A DNA stretch of 64,000 nucleotides, taken from NCBI GenBank assembly GCA_006969905.1, contig CP030887.1, forward strand, positions 3,212,730 through 3,276,729, in the 5' to 3' direction. The translations under genes and the position numbers were made by a program. The notes under the pieces are model-generated. The model saw nothing but the letters and a program-made list of their open reading frames with translations. It made no database searches and was not told the DNA's origin. Origin of the DNA: Balneolaceae bacterium (GTDB taxonomy: Bacteria; Bacteroidota; Rhodothermia; Balneolales; Balneolaceae). This document shows positions 27,801 through 37,363 of this stretch, one piece after another; position 1 is the stretch's first letter, and the number at the start of each line of letters is the position of its first letter.

Positions 27801-29066
27801 AAAGATTTCAAACTGCCTGATTCTAAAAAGGAGCATTTTATTATTGCAGACCCTGAAGCCTGTGGTTTGATCATAAATAACCTGATCACTAATGCGATCA
27901 AATACACTGAAAAGAATGACCTCATTGAACTTAAAATATATGCTGAAGAAAAGTATATCATCTTAGAAGTTATTGATACGGGCATAGGCATTTCGGAGCG
28001 TGAGATTCAATTTATCTTTGATCCCTTCTTCAGGGCAGAAAATGCCTTAAATCAAAGAGGCTCAGGGGTTGGGCTGAGCATTGTAAAGAGTTTTATGGAT
28101 CGATTAGGAGGAAAAGTAACATTACAATCCAAATTAGGTGAGGGGACTAATATTCGAATCTATTTTCCTACACCTGAGCTTTCTGAACTCCATCATGCTG
28201 AACCTTATATTAGCTCTCAACCACTATCCAGTAAAACAAATAAACAGGTATCAAACGAATTAATTAGTGGCAAATTCCAAAAATCAAATCAGAATACAGA
28301 GCCTAATAACGAAGATCCGGGAGTAACTATCCTGCTTGTAGAAGACAATGAGGATCTCCAACTATTTATGGCCCGTCTTCTGGAGAATAAATACAAACTT
28401 CATGTAGTAAATAATGGCTTTGAAGCATTAGAGTTTCTCAAAGAGTATACCCCAAAGCTTGTAATTACTGATCTCATGATGCCAAAAATGGATGGGATTC
28501 AGTTTATTAAACAAATGAGATTAAACGTATCATCCTCCGCTATTCCAGTCGTTGTTCTGAGTGCAAAAAAAACAGAAAAAAGCATTACGGAAGGCCTTTC
28601 TTCCGGGGCCCAGGTATACCTCACCAAACCTGTTGATAATACAATCCTGCTTGCGCAAATAGATAGTTTACTGGAACGTGAAGAACGGCTTAACTCGGGT
28701 ATCCGGTCTGTGACATCGAATTCTGAAGTCCCAAAAAACGAACTTCAGATTAGTATAGATGAACTAATCTTACGGCACATCTCAGATCCGAACCTCTCTG
28801 TGCAAAGTATTGCAGATACCCTGCACATTAGCAGGCCTACACTGTATAGAAAGTGGAAAGAAATATCTGATTTAAGTTTAAACGAGTACATCATAAAAAC
28901 AAGACTTTCTGAGACCATTAAACTAATTAAAGAGAAAAGATATACTTTTGCAGAAGCGTCAGTGGTTTGTGGGTTTTCAGAACCCTCTTACTTCTCAAGG
29001 GTTTTTAAAAAATACTACGGGAAAACCCCTACCGAGTATTTTAAAGTTAACGGTAAAGACAAATAA
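24876..29066 (+). CDS. Hybrid two-component system regulator (propeller, Y_Y_Y, HisKA, HATPase, REC, AraC)
   Basis: This 1396-aa protein has the full hybrid two-component layout of Bacteroidota polysaccharide loci. It has a signal peptide (1-25), a periplasmic two-bladed sensor of Reg_prop repeats (about 30-720; e.g. 'EGNLWLNVASKGLVRLS'), a Y_Y_Y domain (about 730-790) and a membrane helix (about 808-827). The histidine kinase has phospho-acceptor H888 in 'NMTHELRTPLS' and ATP-binding motifs 'NNLITNAIKYT', 'DTGIGIS' and 'GSGVGLSIV'. The receiver has D1199 in 'VITDLMMPKMDG'. A C-terminal AraC-type HTH (about 1300-1396) includes 'GFSEPSYFSRVFKKYYGKTP'. It senses an oligosaccharide in the periplasm and should activate the neighbouring genes. 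It is convergent with the symporter gene. Confidence 0.92.
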   Translation: MKWLSLILIFYFLLLTRSEKSLYAQPTSINWLQHQQVITEVFDQTDGLPVISLTDIVQGADGHLYIASSGGVSRFDGSNFKQISTQQYPHLNSNRILFLHATPDSSIWMVDEQFFFSRWKEGSLFTFDSLFASPALSEWKLRTSIEGDVWIFTQQEARVFSNESFLKKIEFLPNQYIDFLPVSDNQVFALSDDGLIELKDNSANLRILAERLPFSKTGQGAFTRETKMAPISGNRIVISNFTGVAIYNFITREYHFIPYPSQISSSPQSILEKTPSLLLLHTSQGHYELNLATGEYALFEGTKDQDIWSSTYNPTWLNKPLYISESSVNHNGVPIFETQNAERIAQASHDKEGNLWLNVASKGLVRLSISPFSVFSTENILHSDNTYSIIEDQYKNIWLSSFEFGIHRISNNNINYWSPQNGGLPNNLARSLYERKNGKVIAGFWDTGLFQFDGTEWNPFILNDTLLLNQAESFYENSDGDFWIGSRLGLYKKNAETNRFSEIHTETGEPILRTQVIQSDPGGKLWLGTHGSGLLSVDEEKVIPSIFENLNPQPKIRDLFFSSADTLWLATETYGLVRVLLDESGSIQSYRLLDQTDGLPDIGVHRIIPDPYGFFWLSSNQGISRIHRASLNSYLENETPEIWIEVFTEADGLPIREANGGTQSNGLIASDSTIWIPTQKGVVLLNPASFLNRNPFKNTSINLSSVKTEDNEYPIFGKKQLDLKRGERSLTLEFELVHFTNPGEVDIEYQISTLRDSWNLLSKDKQLSITNLPPGRHHIELRIAGLPRVLNPGNSFSLNVPYYFYERTWFYVLLAGFISMVIIALFYGRAKAAKKREQKLNLRVEERTRLLNQQKNETDKALKTIQKQALELEQLNEVKTDFFINMTHELRTPLSLIKGPLHLLQDTSRRNDIDQQEQLALIEKNSIHLNKVVDQLLDLLRLEGDISSTQHKKIELVNFVRTQASQFFSSDGLTGKDFKLPDSKKEHFIIADPEACGLIINNLITNAIKYTEKNDLIELKIYAEEKYIILEVIDTGIGISEREIQFIFDPFFRAENALNQRGSGVGLSIVKSFMDRLGGKVTLQSKLGEGTNIRIYFPTPELSELHHAEPYISSQPLSSKTNKQVSNELISGKFQKSNQNTEPNNEDPGVTILLVEDNEDLQLFMARLLENKYKLHVVNNGFEALEFLKEYTPKLVITDLMMPKMDGIQFIKQMRLNVSSSAIPVVVLSAKKTEKSITEGLSSGAQVYLTKPVDNTILLAQIDSLLEREERLNSGIRSVTSNSEVPKNELQISIDELILRHISDPNLSVQSIADTLHISRPTLYRKWKEISDLSLNEYIIKTRLSETIKLIKEKRYTFAEASVVCGFSEPSYFSRVFKKYYGKTPTEYFKVNGKDK

Positions 29067-29155
29067 AAAAGCCTTTCCAACTTAGTGCAAATGAAAGCAT
29101 AACCTTTTTTTGCCAAAATGCGAACGTTAGGTTAATACCCGTATCAATTGTTAAC

Positions 29156-30787
29156 TCACCAAAACAAGGCATACAGAAAGACTGTAATAATTAATACTAC
29201 ATATGCCCCAATATTAAATATAGATTCGGTCTTGAACGTACTTGCTGTTAAATGAATCGCTTTTGGGTCGTCATCTTCAGGATTAGTAGTCAAGCTTACT
29301 CCAGCAATAATCACGATCGTAATGATTAACGTGTAGAACATTTGATCTAAGAATGGTAGTCCAAGCACCGGAACCTTCAATAGTAATGCCACAACTATCG
29401 AAGAAAGCACTCCTACAATGGCTGCCTTTGTGGTGGTCTTCTTCCAAAACAATCCCATCACAAATACTGCAAGAATACCGGGACTAACCAGTCCGGTATA
29501 TTCCTGGATAAATTGGAACACCTGGGGCACGCTGCTCAGCTGTGGGGCAATAAGTACCGCAATGACTAATGCCACACCTGCTGTTATACGTCCTACATTC
29601 ACTGTTCTCTTATCTGTGGCCCATTTATTAAAATAGGGTTTGTAAATATCCATGGTGAAGATAGTAGCAATTGAATTCAGCATCGAAGCCATCGACGAGA
29701 CAATAGCGGCCGCCAGTGCGGCAACCACCAACCCTTTAAACCCAGGGGTTACAAATACACTGATGAGCCACGGGTAGGCATTGTCGTTGTCTGTCCCACC
29801 TCCTTCTTTGGTAAAGGCGTCCACTACCCCGGAAATCTCAGCAGTACCTGCCGGCTGGGTGTACATCACATAGGCGATAATTCCAGGAATTACGACAATC
29901 AACGGAATGATCAGTTTAAGAAAGGCAGCAAAAAGAATGCCTTTTTGTGATTCTTTGAGTGATTTAGCGGCCAGAGTTCGTTGAATGATATACTGGTTAA
30001 ATCCCCAGTAATATAAGTTGGCTACCCACATCCCTCCTATTAGCACCGCAATACCGGGTAGGTTCTGGAACTCAGGGTTTGACCGGTCTAAAATCATATC
30101 AAACTTATTTCCTGCCACATCATAGATGTGAACAAGACCATTTACTACTCCTCCTGCAGGGGTCACATGATCCAGGGCTATAATAGTCGTGACAAGTCCT
30201 CCAAGTACAAGGAGTACTACTTGTACCACATCCGTCCACGCTACAGCCGATAATCCGCCGTAAATGGAATAGGCGGCAGCAATCAGTGCAAGTCCGATAA
30301 GAGCAATCAAGAGCAGGCTTCCATCTCCTGTTCCCCAAATAGTATCAAGTGCTTTGGCACCCAGAAACATGACTGTGGTAAGGTTTACAAATACAAAAAG
30401 TGCGATCCAGAAAATGGCAAGTATTGTTTTCAGGGTCGTATTGAAGCGTTTCTCTATAAACTCAGGAATGGTATATAGCTTCTTTTCTATAAAGATAGGA
30501 AGCAGGAACTTACCCACAATAAGGAGAGTAATCGCTGCCATCCACTCATAGGAGGCAATGGCGAGTCCTACGGCGAAGCCGGAACCGGACATCCCGATGA
30601 TTTGCTCGGCTGAGATATTAGCAGCAATCAGCGAGGCCCCAATGGCCCACCAGGGTAATGATTTCCCAGCGAGAAAGTAATCTTCTGCGTTTTTCTGATG
30701 CCCTTTCTTGTCCCTGGATACCCAAAGACCGATACCTACGATCGTTAACACGTAACCAATAAATACTATAACATCAATTGTTGCCAT
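29156..30787 (-). CDS. Sodium/solute symporter (SSS family, SGLT-like)
   Basis: This 543-aa protein has about 13-14 membrane segments and typical SSS family blocks. These include 'NAEDYFLAGKSLPWWAIGAS', 'ISAEQIIGMSGSGFAVG', 'YSIYGGLSAVAWTDVVQ', 'WGFNQYIIQRTLAAKS' and 'SSMASMLNSIATIFTMDIY'. The Gln-rich 'NQYIIQRTLAAKS' block resembles bacterial Na+/glucose and galactose transporters. It is predicted to import monosaccharide or a short oligosaccharide across the inner membrane. This would complete the locus: SusC/D import, periplasmic hydrolysis, symport of glucose. It is divergent from the GH144 gene and convergent with the hybrid regulator. Confidence 0.88.
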   Translation of the reverse strand: MATIDVIVFIGYVLTIVGIGLWVSRDKKGHQKNAEDYFLAGKSLPWWAIGASLIAANISAEQIIGMSGSGFAVGLAIASYEWMAAITLLIVGKFLLPIFIEKKLYTIPEFIEKRFNTTLKTILAIFWIALFVFVNLTTVMFLGAKALDTIWGTGDGSLLLIALIGLALIAAAYSIYGGLSAVAWTDVVQVVLLVLGGLVTTIIALDHVTPAGGVVNGLVHIYDVAGNKFDMILDRSNPEFQNLPGIAVLIGGMWVANLYYWGFNQYIIQRTLAAKSLKESQKGILFAAFLKLIIPLIVVIPGIIAYVMYTQPAGTAEISGVVDAFTKEGGGTDNDNAYPWLISVFVTPGFKGLVVAALAAAIVSSMASMLNSIATIFTMDIYKPYFNKWATDKRTVNVGRITAGVALVIAVLIAPQLSSVPQVFQFIQEYTGLVSPGILAVFVMGLFWKKTTTKAAIVGVLSSIVVALLLKVPVLGLPFLDQMFYTLIITIVIIAGVSLTTNPEDDDPKAIHLTASTFKTESIFNIGAYVVLIITVFLYALFW

Positions 30788-31338
30788 ATCGAGCTAAAAT
30801 AGTATTTGGTAAGAATTAAATCATCCCTTTATTGAAAAGCTTTTGCGTCCGCTCATTCATGATTTCTTCATTTTTTATATAGGATAATTATGTTAATAGT
30901 TTTAAATGTCAACTCACCAAAAGGTATGAACATTCACAGTGTCATATTCTTTATATCCTGCCATTCCGTGTTAATGCCATGATCAGTAGTTTTTTGTACT
31001 GATAAGAATAGTGACAATTCCAAAATGTATCGAGTTAAATATGTGATCGTTTTTTCGGGATCAGATTTACCAGAATCATAGATGCTAAACTTTTTTAGTG
31101 CATGGGTAAAATGTCCATTATATAGTAAAAGTGCTATCATTTATCTAAGTGACGTAGTGTTGATGTAGTGCATAAAAGCGCTTTTTTGAGTATGTAGTAT
31201 TTTAGTTGGGGACGCTAGGCTTGATTGGGTAGTAGAGGAGTATAATATTGAGTCGTGGCTTGTCTGAAGTGAAAGATTAGCCACAAAAGGTGATATATCG
31301 GAGGGTTATACATACCAACAGCTAATCAAATTATTGCT
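30788..31338. other. Divergent intergenic region upstream of symporter and GH144/Sus genes
   Basis: This 551-base spacer contains no gene I trust. A 68-codon minus-strand frame (31140-30934) begins MIALLLYNGHFTHALKKFSI and has no recognisable domain. Promoters for the symporter and for the GH144-SusC-SusD operon must lie here. A perfect 12-bp palindrome, aaaagcgctttt, lies near 31172-31185, and an inverted repeat is at 31255-31284. Confidence 0.5.
31255..31284 (+). promoter_or_regulatory. Inverted repeat in leader of the GH144-SusCD operon
   Basis: GTGGCT (31255-31260) and AGCCAC (31279-31284) are perfect 6-bp inverted arms separated by 18 bases, about 55 nt ahead of the GH144 start. It could be a leader RNA stem-loop or an operator half-site pair. 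The arms are short, so chance is possible. Confidence 0.25.
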
Positions 31339-32748
31339 ATGAAGGATTACAACAGGAACAGGTTCCAATTCTTAAAATATAGCATAGTATTTACTGTTTC
31401 TCTTTTCTATTCAATAGACACACATGTAAATGCTCAGCAAAGTTTCTACGGAGTTCCTTCAGAATTTAAAGATGAATTAAAGCTCAGAACCTTCAACTAT
31501 TTTTGGGAAATAGTTGATGAACCTACCTGGCAAACTGATGATCGGTATCCGGGTAGAAACTTCACTAGCATTGCTGCAACCGGTTTTGCTATTCCATCTT
31601 ATATCATCGGCATTCACAACGGGTACGTTTCGCGTGAAGATGGAGCAGAGCGAGTACGTAATACGTTAAAGTGGCTATGGAATTCCCCGCAAGGTTCAGA
31701 GTCAGTAGGTAATACTGGTTATAAAGGTTTCTTTTATCACTTTTTGAATTATGGTACCGGCACACGATACCGGCAAGTGGAGCTTTCAACCGTAGATACC
31801 GGCTTATTAATGGCAGGCATTCTAACTGCTCAAAGCTATTTTGATGCACCAGATCATACTGAAGAACAAATACGGGCATTGGCTGATTCTTTGTATTTAC
31901 GGGTAGATTGGAATTGGGCGATGGACGGCAAAGAAACCATGTCGATGGGATGGCATCCTGAATATGGATTCATCGAAGCACAATGGACAGGTTATAATGA
32001 AGCCATGATATTGTTGATCCTGGCTATGGGCTCACCCACTCACCCAATACCTGATGATTCATGGAAAGTTTGGACAGAAACGTACACCTGGGCAGATTTC
32101 TATGGGTATGAACATGTGAATTTCGGTCCATTATTCGGGCATCAATATTCGCAAATGTTTATTGATTTCAGAGAGATTCTCGATGAGTACATGACTGAGA
32201 AAGGATTCGACTATTTTGAGAATTCACGACGGGCAACCCTATCAAACAGAGCCTATTGTATCGCGAATCCTGGCGGGTTTGTTGGCTATGGAGAAAATAT
32301 TTGGGGGTTAACCGCTTCTGATGGCCCTGCAAATATCAATAAAGAGATAAATGGCAAACCCATTCAGTTTAGAACCTATACAGCGAGAGGGGCTGCTAGA
32401 GATTACTTAAATGATGATGGCACCATAGCTCCAACTGCAGCTGGAGGCTCTATTCCTTTTGCACCCCAAGAAACACTTGGGGCTTTATATGCCATGAAAA
32501 ACCAATTCGGTGATGACTTATACACGAAATACGGATTTCTGGACGCATTTAATCTCACTTTTGAAAAGGATGGATGGTTTAATCGAGACTACATCGGAAT
32601 TGATCAAGGGCCTATTCTTATACAATTAGAAAATCTAGAATCTGAACTAATTTGGAATACCATGAAGAAAAATAAGTATGTGGTTCAGGGTTTAAAGAAA
32701 GCCGGTTTTACAGGTGGTTGGTTAGACGAAATAACGCAAGATTATTAA
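31339..32748 (+). CDS. GH144-like endo-beta-1,2-glucanase (glucoamylase-fold), secreted
   Basis: This 469-aa protein has an N-terminal signal peptide (cleavage after VNA, about residue 32) and a single glycoamylase-like (alpha/alpha)6 domain. Signatures include 'RTFNYFWEIVDEP', 'SIAATGFAIPSYIIGI', 'STVDTGLLMAGILTAQSYFD', 'QWTGYNEAMILLILAMGSPT', 'GFVGYGENIWGLTASDGP' and 'APTAAGGSIPFAPQETLGAL'. These are typical of GH144, whose characterised members hydrolyse beta-1,2-glucan to sophorooligosaccharides. It lacks a lipobox, so it should be periplasmic. It is the first gene of the operon, 8 nt ahead of susC. The family assignment is from recognised motifs; substrate is inferred from the GH144 plus GH3 combination. 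Confidence 0.8.
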   Translation: MKDYNRNRFQFLKYSIVFTVSLFYSIDTHVNAQQSFYGVPSEFKDELKLRTFNYFWEIVDEPTWQTDDRYPGRNFTSIAATGFAIPSYIIGIHNGYVSREDGAERVRNTLKWLWNSPQGSESVGNTGYKGFFYHFLNYGTGTRYRQVELSTVDTGLLMAGILTAQSYFDAPDHTEEQIRALADSLYLRVDWNWAMDGKETMSMGWHPEYGFIEAQWTGYNEAMILLILAMGSPTHPIPDDSWKVWTETYTWADFYGYEHVNFGPLFGHQYSQMFIDFREILDEYMTEKGFDYFENSRRATLSNRAYCIANPGGFVGYGENIWGLTASDGPANINKEINGKPIQFRTYTARGAARDYLNDDGTIAPTAAGGSIPFAPQETLGALYAMKNQFGDDLYTKYGFLDAFNLTFEKDGWFNRDYIGIDQGPILIQLENLESELIWNTMKKNKYVVQGLKKAGFTGGWLDEITQDY

Positions 32749-32756
32749 CGGGAAGA

Positions 32757-35700
32757 ATGATGAATAAAAATGCAATTCAAATCTTAGGTGAGTATCAGAA
32801 ATCATTTTGTAAAGGGTTATTCAGCTTGTGTGCTCTTACTCTTTTACCAATAGCTTCAGGTTTAGTAAACGCTCAGACCCAAATAACCGGGGTGGTAGTT
32901 GATGCCAACACTCAAGAAACGCTGCCGGGAGTTAATATTCAGATTAAAGAAACCCTTCGAGGCACCTCAACGGATATTGAAGGCAACTTTCAATTAACTA
33001 TACAGCCCGGTGACGAGATTTTAGTGTTTTCTTACATCGGCTATAAAACCCAGGAATTAGAAATTGGAGATAGAACATTCTTCCGGGTTGAGCTGGTAGA
33101 AGAACTCGGGGTGTTCGATGAGGTAGTAGTAGTAGGTTATGGCGCCCTTCGAAAACGGGATGTGACAGGGGCAATTGGTAGAGTTAAATCAGAGGAAATT
33201 GCTAAAGTAACCAGTCTAAATGCAGAACAATCTCTGCAAGGAAAAGTAGCTGGTGTACAAATTACCACTACTTCCGGTGCACCAGGTGCTGGTGCAGCTG
33301 TTCGAATAAGGGGGGTAGGTACATTTGGTAATTCTGCACCAATTTATGTAGTAGACGGTGTAATATTGGATGATATTAACTTCCTGAATTCTGCTGATAT
33401 TGAGTCCATGGAGGTATTGAAAGATGCCTCAGCTACTGCTATTTATGGATCGCGGGGTGCGAATGGAGTAATCTTAGTACAAACACGTTCCGGTTCCGGC
33501 CAATTAGATAAACCAAGAGTAGATATTCTGTTAGAGGGTGGAATTCAACAAATGGAACGTAAAATCGATTTATTAGATGGCCGCGAATTTGCCATCATAG
33601 CCAACGAAATTCGCTCTGGTACTTACAATAATGTTGATGCAGTTCCAAATACCGACTGGCAGGATTTAATTTTCGATATAGCCCCTATTCAAAATCATCA
33701 GATTTCGGTTAGTGCAGGTGGTGATCGGGGTGATTACTACATAAGCTTCGGATACTTCCAACAGGAAGGGATTATTGACCGATCTAATTTTGAGAGGCTT
33801 ACTTTGAAATTGAATAATAACTATAAGCTGAATAAGAATTTTAAAATTGGAAATAACATTACCATCGCTCCATATACTCAAAGAAATGCTCCCAATGTCA
33901 CGTTTCAGGCATACCGGGCACAACCTGTTCTGGAGCCGTTTTATGAAGATGGAAGTTTTGGGGTAGTTTTTAATGTCGGAAATCCTCTGGCTGATTTAGC
34001 TTTTTCAAATTCTTTTAACAGTGGTACCCGAGTTGTAGGAAGTTTCTTCGCCGAAGCAATTATCAAAAACTCCTGGATTGTTAAATCCAGTTTTGGAACC
34101 GATGCATCTCTCAATCGATCCGAAAGTTTTACACCTGCCTTCACTATTTTTAACCCGGATGGAACCGCTTCCCAACAAAATAACGACTTCAGTGATCTGT
34201 CGAAAAATGAAGCTATCAATTATACATGGCTTTGGGAGAATACGGTTAGTTACATCAAAGAATTTCAGGATAAGCATTCCATAAATGCGGTTGGTGGGGT
34301 CACTTTTCAGCAAACACGGTCAGAATTTTTAGGTCTCGCAGGTCAAAACCTGATTCGGGACGAGGAAGATTTCTGGTACATAACTCCGGCAAACATTCTT
34401 GATGAAGCCAACAACATCAATATGGTGAATTCGATTCGTAATAGGGTTGATGACAATCAATACTACAATATGATGTCATTTCTCGGTCGGGTGGTATACT
34501 CTTTCAATGACAAATATACCACCACCTTAACTCTCCGTCGGGATGGATCTTCTAAATTTGCTAAGGATAACAGATGGGGTACATTTCCATCCGCTGCCTT
34601 TGGGTGGAATGTTGACCAGGAGCCTTTCATGAAAGCAGCTAAGCTTATTGAGTTCATGAAACTAAGAGCAAGCTGGGGGATAATCGGGAATGAGCGAATT
34701 ACCTACTTAGATCGATTTTCAAGAATAAACTCCGGATTACAATCCGTTTTTGGCAATCCTGATGCTGCTTTTGTTGCTGCGAGTTATGGTTTAGTTGGCA
34801 ATTCTGATTTGAAATGGGAAACCACCACTCAAACCGATATCGGTCTTGAAATAGGATTTTTTGATAACAAGCTGACTACCGAATTTGATTTCTACAATCG
34901 TGTAACGGATGATATTCTTGTACAGTTGGCTATTCCCGGCCATTTAGGAAACGGGCAGGGCCAACGGGTTCGATACAATGCAGCACAAGTTTTGAATCGT
35001 GGATTCGAATTTTCGCTGAATTACGCAGATCGTGCGGGTGATTTAGGTTACTCTGTAAACGTTGTAGGTAATACCATTCATAATGAGGTTCAGGAAATTG
35101 GCGGCAATGTTGGTATCGACTCAACATTAATCGGTGGGTTTCTTGCTAATGGACAATCAGTGACATTATCGCGTGTCGAATTGCCTATTGGTGCATTTTA
35201 TGGATACAAAACGGATGGTATCTTCCAGAATGAAGCCGAATTAGAGGCTCATCCACATTTATCGCAAGCAGGAGTAGGTGATCTTCGGTTTCAGGATATT
35301 AATGGTGATGGTGTAATTGATGGAGATGACCGGACCTTTATTGGATCTCCGATACCTGATTTTGTATTTGGTTTTTCTTTCGATCTGGATTACAAAAGCT
35401 TTGATTTAACTGTAGGTTTTCAAGGGCAAATCGGAAACGAAATTTTTAATGGTAAGAATGTAGTCCGGCCGGATCCTTATAACTTTGAACAACATGTTTG
35501 GGATCGTTGGACTGGAGAGGGAACGAGTAATACAGAACCGCGGCCATCATACGGAGGCTATAACTTTCTACCCTCTGATCGGTTTATACATGATGGTAGT
35601 TTTCTTCGTCTTAGAAGTATTGTGCTGGGATATTCACTCCCAGGCAAAGTGCTGAATCGCTTAAGTATGGATCAGCTTCGCTTCTATGTAAAGGCAAATA

Positions 35701-35834
35701 ACCTGTTCACATTTACAAGTTATCCGGGTTATACCCCAGAAATTGGCAGTTTTGATGTGTTATCGAGTGGAATCGACAATGGCGTATATCCAATTCCACG
35801 CATTATTTCTGTAGGCTTAAACACAACATTTTAG
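32757..35834 (+). CDS. susC: SusC-like TonB-dependent outer-membrane transporter
   Basis: This 1025-aa protein starts at ATG 32757 (a second ATG follows directly at 32760); a start at 32718 would overlap the GH144 gene. After the signal peptide comes a carboxypeptidase-like beta-sandwich (ITGVVVDANTQETLPGVNIQ, IEGNFQLTIQPGDEILVFSY). A TonB-box-like stretch and plug follow (DEVVVVGYGALRKRDVTGAI, 'PIYVVDGVILDDINFLNSAD'), then a 22-strand barrel ending in 'RIISVGLNTTF'. A 'DINGDGVIDGDD' calcium-binding-like loop lies near the C-terminus, as is usual in SusC proteins. It imports oligosaccharides together with the SusD lipoprotein that follows. Confidence 0.95.
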   Translation: MMNKNAIQILGEYQKSFCKGLFSLCALTLLPIASGLVNAQTQITGVVVDANTQETLPGVNIQIKETLRGTSTDIEGNFQLTIQPGDEILVFSYIGYKTQELEIGDRTFFRVELVEELGVFDEVVVVGYGALRKRDVTGAIGRVKSEEIAKVTSLNAEQSLQGKVAGVQITTTSGAPGAGAAVRIRGVGTFGNSAPIYVVDGVILDDINFLNSADIESMEVLKDASATAIYGSRGANGVILVQTRSGSGQLDKPRVDILLEGGIQQMERKIDLLDGREFAIIANEIRSGTYNNVDAVPNTDWQDLIFDIAPIQNHQISVSAGGDRGDYYISFGYFQQEGIIDRSNFERLTLKLNNNYKLNKNFKIGNNITIAPYTQRNAPNVTFQAYRAQPVLEPFYEDGSFGVVFNVGNPLADLAFSNSFNSGTRVVGSFFAEAIIKNSWIVKSSFGTDASLNRSESFTPAFTIFNPDGTASQQNNDFSDLSKNEAINYTWLWENTVSYIKEFQDKHSINAVGGVTFQQTRSEFLGLAGQNLIRDEEDFWYITPANILDEANNINMVNSIRNRVDDNQYYNMMSFLGRVVYSFNDKYTTTLTLRRDGSSKFAKDNRWGTFPSAAFGWNVDQEPFMKAAKLIEFMKLRASWGIIGNERITYLDRFSRINSGLQSVFGNPDAAFVAASYGLVGNSDLKWETTTQTDIGLEIGFFDNKLTTEFDFYNRVTDDILVQLAIPGHLGNGQGQRVRYNAAQVLNRGFEFSLNYADRAGDLGYSVNVVGNTIHNEVQEIGGNVGIDSTLIGGFLANGQSVTLSRVELPIGAFYGYKTDGIFQNEAELEAHPHLSQAGVGDLRFQDINGDGVIDGDDRTFIGSPIPDFVFGFSFDLDYKSFDLTVGFQGQIGNEIFNGKNVVRPDPYNFEQHVWDRWTGEGTSNTEPRPSYGGYNFLPSDRFIHDGSFLRLRSIVLGYSLPGKVLNRLSMDQLRFYVKANNLFTFTSYPGYTPEIGSFDVLSSGIDNGVYPIPRIISVGLNTTF

Positions 35835-35843
35835 AGGCAAACT

Positions 35844-37319
35844 ATGAAAACAAAATTATATCTAAAATCCATATTTATTTGCGTACTACTTGTTGGCTGT
35901 AGTGATTTTCTGTCAGTAAATCCTCAAGGCGTGCTCACGCAAGAAGCATTTCCAACTACGGCAAGCGATGCTCTGCAAGCCACTAATGCAGCATATTCCA
36001 CGTTGAGAAACTGGCTTTATCATAGCGGGGGTTTCCCCATTTTGGATATCATGTCGGACGATGCGCTAAAAGGGAGTAACCCAAACGATGGGGCTAATAC
36101 AGTGGGACCGTATGATGATTTTACCCATGCACCCTTTCAGGATGGGTTAGACCGCTGGTGGAATGCTCTTTATCAAGGAATTCGTCGAACAAATGTTGTG
36201 ATAGAGAATCTTCCTGATATTGAGATGGACGAGAACTTGAAAAGTCGATATTTAGGCGAGGCAAGATTTTTACGCGCCCTGTATTATTTCGATTTAGTGC
36301 GGGCTTTTGGTGGTGTTCCTATTGTTACATCAACAAATCCGCCCATTCAGTTACCAAGAGCTTCTGCCTCAGAAGTTTATACGCTTATTGAAGAGGATTT
36401 AACGTTTGCAGTTTCCGCACTTCCATCGAAAGGCAAATATGCTGCATCCGATTTTGGTCGTGCCACTTCTGGTGCAGCACAATCCTTGTTAGGTAAAGTC
36501 CATATGTACCAAAACGACTTTGAAGCTGCTGAGCCATTACTTTTAAGTGTAATCAATTCCGGAGAATACGGACTGGAACCGGATTATTACGATGCAAATG
36601 GCCAGGATGGAGAGCATGGTATTGAATCCGTTTTTGAAATTGGTGCAGTAGCCACAGATGGTGGCCAAGGCAATCAATATGCAAATACGCAGGGTGTTCG
36701 TGGCACACCAAACCGGGGTTGGGGCTTCAATCAACCAAGTGTTGATTTACGCAATGCCTTTGAAAATGGTGATCCGCGTGAGCAAGCCACCATCATAGAA
36801 TTGGGCGATGTAATTGATGGAATAACCATTCTAGGCGATGGCACCACACCTGATGTTGAAACCGATGAGAACGGAAACGTTATTGCTATTGAAAGCTACA
36901 ATCGAAAGGTATGGATTCCCGGATTATCGACTGATACACAGTTTGGACATAATCGGAGGCTTATTCGCTATGCAGATGTACTTTTACTGGCAGCTGAAAC
37001 ACTCAACGAAAATGATAAACCCAACGATGCTCTTCCATATCTGAATCAGGTAAGAGCCCGGGCCAGAGCAGGCGATAATACCATTCTACCTGATGTTACC
37101 ACTACGGATAAAGCGCAACTTAGAGCAGCAATCTTACAAGAGCGTAGAGTGGAATTAGCACTGGAAGGCCATCGTTTTTGGGATTTGGTACGTACCAACA
37201 CTGCACCTGCTGTATTAGGACCTTTAGGATTTCAAGAAGGTTTGCACGAATTGTTACCTATACCTCAAAGCGAAATTGATTTGTCGCAAGGAACGCTTGA
37301 ACAAAACCCTAACTGGTGA
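35844..37319 (+). CDS. susD: SusD-like surface glycan-binding lipoprotein (RagB/SusD)
   Basis: This 491-aa protein has a lipobox (LLVGC, C19) and typical SusD features. These are 'FPTTASDALQATNAAYSTLR', 'YQGIRRTNVVIENLPDI', 'GEARFLRALYYFDLVRAFGG', 'SLLGKVHMYQNDFEAAEPLL', 'RRLIRYADVLLLAAETLNEN' and 'QERRVELALEGHRFWDLVRT'. It binds glycan outside the cell and forms the lid of the SusC barrel. It lies 9 nt after susC, clearly the same operon. The length is near the short end of the family. Confidence 0.95.
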   Translation: MKTKLYLKSIFICVLLVGCSDFLSVNPQGVLTQEAFPTTASDALQATNAAYSTLRNWLYHSGGFPILDIMSDDALKGSNPNDGANTVGPYDDFTHAPFQDGLDRWWNALYQGIRRTNVVIENLPDIEMDENLKSRYLGEARFLRALYYFDLVRAFGGVPIVTSTNPPIQLPRASASEVYTLIEEDLTFAVSALPSKGKYAASDFGRATSGAAQSLLGKVHMYQNDFEAAEPLLLSVINSGEYGLEPDYYDANGQDGEHGIESVFEIGAVATDGGQGNQYANTQGVRGTPNRGWGFNQPSVDLRNAFENGDPREQATIIELGDVIDGITILGDGTTPDVETDENGNVIAIESYNRKVWIPGLSTDTQFGHNRRLIRYADVLLLAAETLNENDKPNDALPYLNQVRARARAGDNTILPDVTTTDKAQLRAAILQERRVELALEGHRFWDLVRTNTAPAVLGPLGFQEGLHELLPIPQSEIDLSQGTLEQNPNW

Positions 37320-37363
37320 TAAAAGAAAGTTAAACACTAACCATAACAACTAATCAAAGTACG

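Noticed and set aside
30906-30922. 16-base similarity (TTTTGGTGAGTTGACA) to the end of the symporter gene (TTTTGGTGAGTTAACA at about 29150-29165)
   Set aside because: Too short and imperfect to call a duplicated symporter end; no further similarity upstream. It may be chance.
30934-31140. 68-codon minus-strand frame between symporter and GH144 genes
   Set aside because: No domain, no ribosome site and a composition like the surrounding spacer. It may be a relic but is not supported as a gene.
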